Below, in pieces: positions 58,647-64,000 of a stretch of DNA of 64,000 bases (within the stretch, counting starts at the first letter, position 1; every line of letters begins with the position of its first letter). The notes under the pieces were generated by a model. It saw only the letters and a list, made by a program, of their open reading frames with translations, was not told the origin of the DNA and made no database searches. The stretch lies in NCBI RefSeq assembly GCF_021379005.1, contig NZ_CP075171.1:496001-560000 (forward strand), given 5' to 3'. This DNA is from Leptodesmis sichuanensis A121. GTDB taxonomy: Bacteria; Cyanobacteriota; Cyanobacteriia; Leptolyngbyales; Leptolyngbyaceae. A program made the position numbers and the translations under genes.

Positions 58647-59136
58647 CTGGTTCCATATCCGTGCTTACTGCCACTTCATAGGGCATTGTGTTAAACCCTA
58701 GCCGCCCTAATTCCTGAATGGCTTGGCTAACTTGTTCCTGACTTAGGGGTGATCGTTTGAAGAGAGCCTCAAAAAGTGTGTAGGCTCCCTGGTATTGTTC
58801 AGGGCTGTAGTCAATCCAACGGTTCTGGAATGTCATCGCATCATGGAGCACCATCAGAACCTCTGTGAGTGGTTCATCAGGGGCTTGGTCAAAGAGATGC
58901 TGCATGGTTCGGAGCAGACTATCCGCATAAACAGCCGAAGGAGACCCGTCATGGAGCCATTGCATGCGACGGAGATCGGGCAGAAGTTGCTCGGCAACTT
59001 GCCCCCACTGGATTCGCTGGGCTTCAGCTTCAGGCTTCAGCTTTTGCTGTAAAGCTTTGATGTAGGCCAGCACTTCCTCCTGGTTCTTAGAAGGCAGTTC
59101 ACGCAGGTTGTCTAGAACGGCTTGTTCGATGTTCAT
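58633..59136 (-). CDS. hypothetical helical protein in the queC operon
   Basis: 167 residues, unrecognised overall. The first 35 residues ([20 protein letters not shown] then EVLAYIKALQQKL) resemble DUF2281-type antitoxin-like N-termini (leucine-spaced 'LPxxxQxEVLxFI'). The rest is helical with several Trp/Tyr. It overlaps the preceding gene by 38 bp and the PIN gene by 14 bp, so it is translated as part of one unit. Placed directly before a PIN-like protein, it might be its partner or antitoxin (speculative). Confidence 0.55.
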   Translation of the reverse strand: MNIEQAVLDNLRELPSKNQEEVLAYIKALQQKLKPEAEAQRIQWGQVAEQLLPDLRRMQWLHDGSPSAVYADSLLRTMQHLFDQAPDEPLTEVLMVLHDAMTFQNRWIDYSPEQYQGAYTLFEALFKRSPLSQEQVSQAIQELGRLGFNTMPYEVAVSTDMEPDGHE

Positions 59137-60007
59137 GGCGATAGCTCAGTGGTGCGATCCTGCTCTCTGATCTTAATCCCAAGTGAACATTAGGTGCTGG
59201 CGGGCAGGGAGGAATGGCTAGGTAGTCCTCTGCTGGGGGCTTAATGACTTGTTTAGACGCCTTTTTAGCCGCAGAGACAGACACCCCCAATGTCAACTCT
59301 AACTGGGTCTCCTGCTGGTCGATCACTTCCTGAAAGACGGTCGGCTCCTCATAAACCGCTTTTAATAATTCAGCGTCCTTACAGACTACTTCTGCAAATC
59401 GTTTGAACAGAAACCCCTTTAGCCCAACCAATCCATAGCGATAACGTTTTGCATCAGCATTTGATAACGGCAATATAAACGTCTTCGCTGCTAAAGTCCT
59501 GATAAATCGAGTACTACTGTAAGATGCCAGAAATACTAACGTCTGATCAGGTCTGGTTTCGACAGGCAGTGTCAGCGATCGCAGATAGTTCTCTCCCAGC
59601 AATAAGAAGATGAGGTCATAAGGGGCGATCGCTTTCTCAAATGCATCGTGCAATCCGAGCGATCGTGCCCAACCATCCACCTCATGCCCCTTCATGCCGT
59701 TGAAGGTGACCTCGTAGGGGACAATCAACCTGTCCTCTTCAATCAACCCATACCCTGCCGATAGGATACTGAGATCCACAGCATTTTGTCCCAATGCACC
59801 ACGCAACTGCAGCACCCCTTCCATCAGTCGGAGATGCTGCATCCCGGTATACATCGCTCCGGCAGTGGTAGAGAAATCAGCTAATTCAGCTTCCCGTTTC
59901 TGTAGGCGATCGGCATTCTTAAAGTCTGCCAAGACCAGTTGATTCTCGGGTTTAGACTGCTTCTTCCCAGTGCAGGACGTAATAACTAAGACACGGGGAT
60001 AAGGCAT
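59099..60007 (-). CDS. DUF6884/YaaA-like protein, candidate deazaguanine-pathway component
   Basis: 302 residues. The N-terminus [20 protein letters not shown], followed by [20 protein letters not shown] and [20 protein letters not shown], matches the DUF6884/YaaA-like pattern (a 'sC...KK' loop, then 'lSAkyGl...pY'). A Rossmann-like strand [16 protein letters not shown] follows. Published 7-deazaguanine DNA-modification (dpd) islands contain a YaaA-like member (DpdC), so this protein between queC and two unknowns fits such a role; the assignment is inference. It overlaps queC by 22 bp. The C-terminal 60 residues are proline-rich and probably disordered. Confidence 0.6.
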   Translation of the reverse strand: MPYPRVLVITSCTGKKQSKPENQLVLADFKNADRLQKREAELADFSTTAGAMYTGMQHLRLMEGVLQLRGALGQNAVDLSILSAGYGLIEEDRLIVPYEVTFNGMKGHEVDGWARSLGLHDAFEKAIAPYDLIFLLLGENYLRSLTLPVETRPDQTLVFLASYSSTRFIRTLAAKTFILPLSNADAKRYRYGLVGLKGFLFKRFAEVVCKDAELLKAVYEEPTVFQEVIDQQETQLELTLGVSVSAAKKASKQVIKPPAEDYLAIPPCPPAPNVHLGLRSESRIAPLSYRHEHRTSRSRQPA

Positions 60008-60623
60008 TCGGCTTCCTGCTCATACAACTCACGACCTACTAACGTTGCCAGATCAGGTCTACCCGCGTCAATTAAAGCCTGATCTCGAATCCGGCATGAG
60101 TCACACAATCCACAAGGTTCTGCTTGTCCTTGATAGCAAGACCACGTCAGTGCAATAGGCACTCCTAACCGCAAAGCCCGATGCACAATGTCCACCTTCG
60201 AATCCATCACCAAGGGCGCGACAAGCTTGGGAGCTTTACCTTCCAGTCCGGTTTTGGAGGAAAGAGTGGCGAGGTGCTGAACAGCTTCCAGATACTCCGG
60301 TCGGCAGTCAGGATAGCCGGAGTAGTCCACTGCGTTGATTCCCAAATAAATTGCCTCGGCTCCTTTGGCTTCCGCTAGCGAGAGGGCGATCGCTAGAAAA
60401 ACCGTATTCCGCCCTGGTACATAAGTGACAGGTATGACTCCAGGTTGCACACCATCGGTAGGCACTTCTACGGTTTGGTCAGTGAGGGCAGAACCGCCCC
60501 ACTGCGCCAGGTTCACATCTACCACAAAGTGTTCCTTGATCCCCAAATGCTCAGCGACCCGTTTGGCGGCAACCAGTTCACGATCGTGCCGTTGACCGTA
60601 GTGGAGCGACAGGGCAATTAGTT

Positions 60624-62277
60624 GGGTGCGATGCGAAAAAGATGGCTTTGAGGAGAGGCAGCAAAAGCTGAGAAAAGACAGGATATGCACAATGATCGGT
60701 GCAGAGTGAAAAAACATCCTGTCTCTAGTGAATATGAATATACCTGCAACCCTGGATCTCAACCAAGCCATTGAAACATTTAAGCAAACCATTGCCCCAC
60801 TGCTGGCCGTGGGGGAAATTTCCAGTTGGGATGGAGTGGCGTTGAAAGCACGGGAGGAGGCAATCCGCGCCGCGGCTCTGGTGCTAGCCGGCCAGGTGAT
60901 TGCCCTGCTGCTGCACGAACTCAGTGAGCATCCAGATAGCCAACGAGAAGCCAACCAACGGACCCGCTCATCACGAGGCTTCATGGCTCGCAGTCAAGGC
61001 AAACGCCGGGTCAAGGTATTAACCGTAGGCAATGTCGTCGTTGAGTTCAAGGTGGGCTACATTCTCAATGGGGTCTCTCAGCAGAAGCGGAAAGGCAAGC
61101 GGAAAGCCGGTCAACGGGGGCCATCCCAGGGACAGGGATTCTATCCCCTGCTGCGTTGGTTGGGACTGGAAGAGCAAGTCAGTCCCCTGGTTTGGAGCGT
61201 GGTTGCAGCGGCAGGGATGCTGTCGAGGTCCTTTGCGCAAGCGACTGAGCAGTTGCAGCAATGGGGCATTGAGTTGAGTGAGAAACGGGTGGTGCGACTG
61301 ACCTATGGTTTTGGTCAAATCGGCCTGGCGTTAACCGACCAGTGGCTGGCTCAGTTGCAGCAAGGCCAACTGCCCACTGGCCAGACCTTTGAGGGACAGA
61401 GAGTGGGGTTGAGTGTCGATGGCGGGCGCACCCGGTTGCGATACAACAAACGGGGTAGACGACGGGCGACCAAGCGGCGGGGGGATCGGGGGCATTGGCG
61501 AGAACCCAAACTATTCACCCTCTATGCCATCGATGAGCAGGGCCAGCGCATCAATACAGTCAAATTACCGGTCATTAATGACGGCACCTTTACCGGTATC
61601 GAAGGATTCATGAGCCTGCTGGAGATGTATCTGGTCAAATTGGGGGTTGTGCATGCCCAGCAAGTGTTGCTGCTAGCCGATGGTGCTCCTTGGATTTGGC
61701 ACCGGATTCCCGCCCTTCTGGAACGCTTGGGCCTGCCCAAAGACCGACTGATTGAGTTGATTGACTTTTACCATGCCAGTCAGCATTTGAAGGATTTTGC
61801 TGAGGCGGCTTTTAGCAAAGCTCAAGTGGCACGGAAATGGTTCGAGGCGGCTCGTTCTAGCCTCAAACGGGGTAAGTTGGCGCAACTCCTGACACAGATG
61901 CAGCAGATTCTGGCTCAGAAACACACGCGCCAACAACGCAAGGCAATGACAACCCCATTCAACTACTTTAATGACCAACCCCAGCGCTTTGCCTATGGGC
62001 AGGTACAGGCAATGAATCTACCGATTGGCAGTGGAGCCATTGAGAGTCTAATCCGCCAGGTGGTCAACCTGCGGCTCAAGGGAAATGGCAAGTTTTGGTT
62101 GCCTGAACATGCAGAAATTCTGCTTCAAGGTCGCTGTTATTGGGCGGCAGGACGATGGGACACCTTCTGTGCTGAAATTTTGACTGCCAAACTCGATGCC
62201 AAGCGGCTAGAAATTGTCGAGCCCAATGCGAGTGACTTAGCGGTGGCCTAACCTACCCATTTTTTCCGCTTGGCACC
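60624..62277 (+). mobile_element. ISKra4-family insertion sequence, intact copy H
   Basis: 1654 bp, ends as in copy F, flanked by CAATTAGTT (60615-60623 and 62278-62286; 8-9 bp depending on where the terminal C is assigned). It interrupts queC. Confidence 0.95.
60728..62251 (+). CDS. ISKra4-family DDE transposase, full length (copy H)
   Basis: 507 residues, nearly identical to the copy at 32419. One difference is RGDRGHW here against RGYRGHW (GAT for TAT within the G run), and another is VVHAQQ against VVQAQQ. Frame unbroken, so probably active. The compound elements share the GAT and HAQQ variants, so this copy is closest to their left arm. Confidence 0.9.
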   Translation: MNMNIPATLDLNQAIETFKQTIAPLLAVGEISSWDGVALKAREEAIRAAALVLAGQVIALLLHELSEHPDSQREANQRTRSSRGFMARSQGKRRVKVLTVGNVVVEFKVGYILNGVSQQKRKGKRKAGQRGPSQGQGFYPLLRWLGLEEQVSPLVWSVVAAAGMLSRSFAQATEQLQQWGIELSEKRVVRLTYGFGQIGLALTDQWLAQLQQGQLPTGQTFEGQRVGLSVDGGRTRLRYNKRGRRRATKRRGDRGHWREPKLFTLYAIDEQGQRINTVKLPVINDGTFTGIEGFMSLLEMYLVKLGVVHAQQVLLLADGAPWIWHRIPALLERLGLPKDRLIELIDFYHASQHLKDFAEAAFSKAQVARKWFEAARSSLKRGKLAQLLTQMQQILAQKHTRQQRKAMTTPFNYFNDQPQRFAYGQVQAMNLPIGSGAIESLIRQVVNLRLKGNGKFWLPEHAEILLQGRCYWAAGRWDTFCAEILTAKLDAKRLEIVEPNASDLAVA

Positions 62278-62382
62278 CAATTAGTTCGTAGCCATCGGCG
62301 ATCGCCTGAGCCGCAGAGGTTGCCGAATCTAGACCACCAGACAATAAAACAACTGCTTTGGGGGTATTCATCAGTTCACTCC

Positions 62383-62991
62383 TTATCGAATGTTGGTGAA
62401 TTTATGGGTTTGTAAGCTGATTCGCCACTCCGGGTGACTGAGAACATACTCAAAGATGAGCGAGTAGCTATCAGGTGTACCCCATTCCGGTTGTAGAAGT
62501 TTGACCACATCGGTTGGAATTTGGGCAGCCTGATCCTCTGCCCATGACAGATTAGACGGGTTAGCAACCACAACCTTCAGTTCACTGACCTGTGGATAAA
62601 TACTTTTGTGAGGTGGCTTGGATCGCTTAGGGGAGAAAGTAACCCAGTCGAAACTGCCACTGAAGGGATGTGCGCCAGAGGTCTCTAGATGGACTCGCAA
62701 CCCTGCGGCTCTTAACCCATTGCTGAGGGAGGAGAGGTCATGCATCAGGGGTTCGCCACCTGTAATGATGACGATCGCCAGATCTGTCGCTCTAGCTTCT
62801 GCAATCAGGTCGGCAGTGAGGCGTTGGGGATGGCGGTGAGCATTCCAGGAATGCTTGGTGTCGCACCAGGGACAGCCGACGTCACATCCTGCCAGTCGAA
62901 TAAAAAAGGCATTTGTACCTGTCCAGGCTCCCTCGCCCTGAACCGAGTGGAAGGTTTCCACCACTGGCAGGACTGCCGAGGTTGCTTTATA
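62383..62991 (-). CDS. queE: 7-carboxy-7-deazaguanine (CDG) synthase, N-terminus cut by IS630
   Basis: The frame reads KATSAVLPVVETFHSVQGEG, then FIRLAGCDVGCPWCDTKHSW (radical SAM Cys cluster), IVIITGGEPLMHDL and ELKVVVANPSN, ending at 62383. QueE rearranges carboxytetrahydropterin to CDG, the QueC substrate. Normal QueE proteins begin about 8-15 residues before VETFHSVQGEG; here an IS630 element at the TA 62990-62991 replaced that start. Translation from GTG 62964 or 62961 would give an almost complete enzyme of about 193 residues, so activity may survive if a promoter is supplied. It is first in the operon. Confidence 0.9.
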   Translation of the reverse strand, partial: YKATSAVLPVVETFHSVQGEGAWTGTNAFFIRLAGCDVGCPWCDTKHSWNAHRHPQRLTADLIAEARATDLAIVIITGGEPLMHDLSSLSNGLRAAGLRVHLETSGAHPFSGSFDWVTFSPKRSKPPHKSIYPQVSELKVVVANPSNLSWAEDQAAQIPTDVVKLLQPEWGTPDSYSLIFEYVLSHPEWRISLQTHKFTNIR

Positions 62992-62994
62992 GCC

Positions 62995-64000
62995 CTACGA
63001 AAGCACGTTAGGACAATATTTGAAAGCAGCATCAACACAGTCACGAAAACTGTCAAATTCATCCCAGCGTTGTCGCATCCAATTTTTGAGCACAAACCAC
63101 CAATGCTCAATTTGATTTAAGTCAGGGGAATAGGCGGGTAGATACCAAATCTCACAGCCTACTGCAGCCACGATTTCATCAATGTATTGAGAGCAGTGAA
63201 AACTGGCATTGTCAATCACAATCACCCTACCTGGTTGCAACTGAGGCAGCAAACAGTGCTCTAACCACATCTCGAACAAGTCTCGGTTACATGAGCCTTC
63301 AAAGGTCAGAGGGGCAATTAGGTGACGTTGACACAGTGCCGCTATCCAACTCACTCGCTCCGTCCGTTTGCCTGATTTAAAGGCAGCAAAGCGCTGTCCA
63401 ATTTCGCAGTAGCCATAGGGATAATCCTCGCGATTGTCGATGCCTGCTTCATCTACATAGATAATCTCGTCTGCCGATTTCGTCTTCAACTGCTCGCGGA
63501 ACGCTTGACGCTGGAGTTCATCTCGTTCTCGGTAGCCGTAAGTTTTTTTTTCCGACTCACCCCAATCTTTTTCAAGGCATCACTGATGTTCTGTTGACTG
63601 ACGTTGTCTCCCCCCAATTGAGCCATCTGCGCTTGCGTCTTGCCACCCTGATTGACTGACAAAAGTTCCGAAAGGCTCATGTCTCTGTTGTCAACCCGCC
63701 CTAAAATAAATTTTGGGCTAACAGCGCAAGTCCATTCAAATGGACTGAAACTCTTGTCCAGTCATCTTTAGATGACTTTGGCTATGAGCCAGGAAATTGA
63801 TTTCCTGGTGATGTAGCGGGTGTTCAGGAGATTTGTCAGGCAACCAGCTTGCCACCATGCTGTTGGACAAAGGCGCGAAAGCGATCCCAATCCGTAATTT
63901 TTTGCCGACTGCCGGTTTGAAATCCCGTTACGGCTCGGCAATCTCCCGTTTGTTCCAGACGTTTCAACCACAAGTCCAAGGTGTTGCGACTGATGTGCAA
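62995..64000 (-). pseudogene. IS630-family transposase 5, split by a MITE and frameshifted at A9
   Basis: N-terminal part (minus strand from 64000): LHISRNTLDLWLKRLEQTGD and ITDWDRFRAFVQQHGGK, up to 63848. After the MITE: GGKTQAQMAQLGGDNVSQQN and ISDALKKIGVSRKKK, to a run of nine A (about 63544-63552). A -1 slip there leads into TYGYRERDELQRQAFREQLK and the catalytic part: EIIYVDEAGIDNREDYPYGY (first Asp), GRVIVIDNASFHCSQYIDEI (second Asp) and YLPAYSPDLNQIEHWWFVLK (Glu). The copy is inactive because the MITE brings stops. Confidence 0.85.
63648..63847. mobile_element. 200-bp MITE with four hairpins, complete copy 3
   Basis: Termini CTGATTGACTGACAAAAGTT (left) and CTGGTTGCCTGACAAATCTC (reverse strand, right) are inverted repeats over about 16 bases. 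The 9-bp duplication CTTGCCACC lies at 63639-63647 and 63848-63856. Between the ends, four palindromes follow each other: GCCC...GGGC with AAAATAAATTTT, AGTCCAT/ATGGACT, AGTCATCT/AGATGACT and CCAGGAAAT/ATTTCCTGG. No ORF of the element's own. Confidence 0.9.

Larger units (their letters stand above)
59986..62371 (-). pseudogene. queC: 7-cyano-7-deazaguanine (preQ0) synthase, split by ISKra4 copy H
   Basis: Rejoined after removing the IS, it reads MNTPKAVVLLSGGLDSATSA...[20 protein letters not shown] to [16 protein letters not shown] and the stop, about 230 residues. The SGGLDS PP-loop and the C-terminal four-Cys zinc site are intact. QueC makes preQ0 from CDG with ATP and ammonia. The ATG (62371) lies 11 bp after the queE stop, with AAGGAG about 7 bases ahead. 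The IS sits after about 31 codons. The minus-strand frame runs open through the IS edge into its antisense, but the PP-loop is separated, so this copy cannot work as it stands. Confidence 0.93.
62992..64000 (-). mobile_element. IS630-family element 5, containing a MITE, running off the window
   Basis: Inserted at TA 62990-62991 in the 5' end of queE. The right edge is beyond 64000. A 200-bp MITE with a 9-bp duplication splits it at 63648-63847. Confidence 0.85.

Noticed and set aside
59986-60984. 332-residue open frame fusing antisense IS sequence to QueC
   Set aside because: Same antisense artefact. It lacks the PP-loop, so it is not a new fusion enzyme.

Overview
The window looks like the chromosome of a cyanobacterium, probably a filamentous Leptolyngbya-like lineage (inference). 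The palindrome GCGATCGC (HIP1) recurs throughout. Several genes belong to families largely restricted to cyanobacteria: DUF2854, DUF4079, DUF5132, Uma2, and the divergent Hfq next to dapF. Host genes are ordinary, but the region is unusually full of insertion sequences. At least ten host genes or older elements are cut by identifiable insertions, often with intact target duplications, so the original reading frames can be rebuilt.

Layout. 1-5.1 kb: end of a phytase-like esterase, a DUF5132 protein, a P-type ATPase that lacks key catalytic residues, a Uma2 nuclease and the 3' end of mgtA. 5.1-12.2 kb: two ISKra4-family copies enclosing a solute-binding protein/sensor kinase operon, a DUF262-HNH remnant and an IS1 remnant. 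12.2-16.7 kb: DUF2079/DUF2854 membrane proteins, small unknowns, a cupin, and a cysteine hydrolase split after codon 5 by a 4.1 kb inverted compound element (16.7-20.8 kb). 21-31.3 kb: an undisturbed housekeeping block with purH, DUF4079, uvrA, glyQ, dapF, hfq and a KefB-like antiporter. 31.6-38.9 kb: two AraC-type regulators, one cut by one IS and the other by three. 39.2-47.3 kb: a DUF1254 lipoprotein, a third AraC-type regulator, a sulfatase, an IS1-split secreted protein and an anaerobic sulfatase maturase. 47.4-56.7 kb: a transposon graveyard with a second copy of the compound element, an attC-like site, direct repeats and a structured MITE. 56.8-64 kb: an unknown protein with a nuclease-like motif, then a tightly packed minus-strand operon queE-queC-DUF6884/YaaA-like-unknown-PIN, with queC and queE both damaged by transposons.

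The most interesting items are the queE-queC-DUF6884-X-PIN operon (a candidate 7-deazaguanine-linked system), the pseudoenzyme P-type ATPase, a 200-bp MITE with four consecutive hairpins and a 9-bp target duplication, the compound element that moved as a unit, and the fact that several unrelated IS families break frame exactly at homopolymer runs. Family names are assigned from recognised motifs without database searches.
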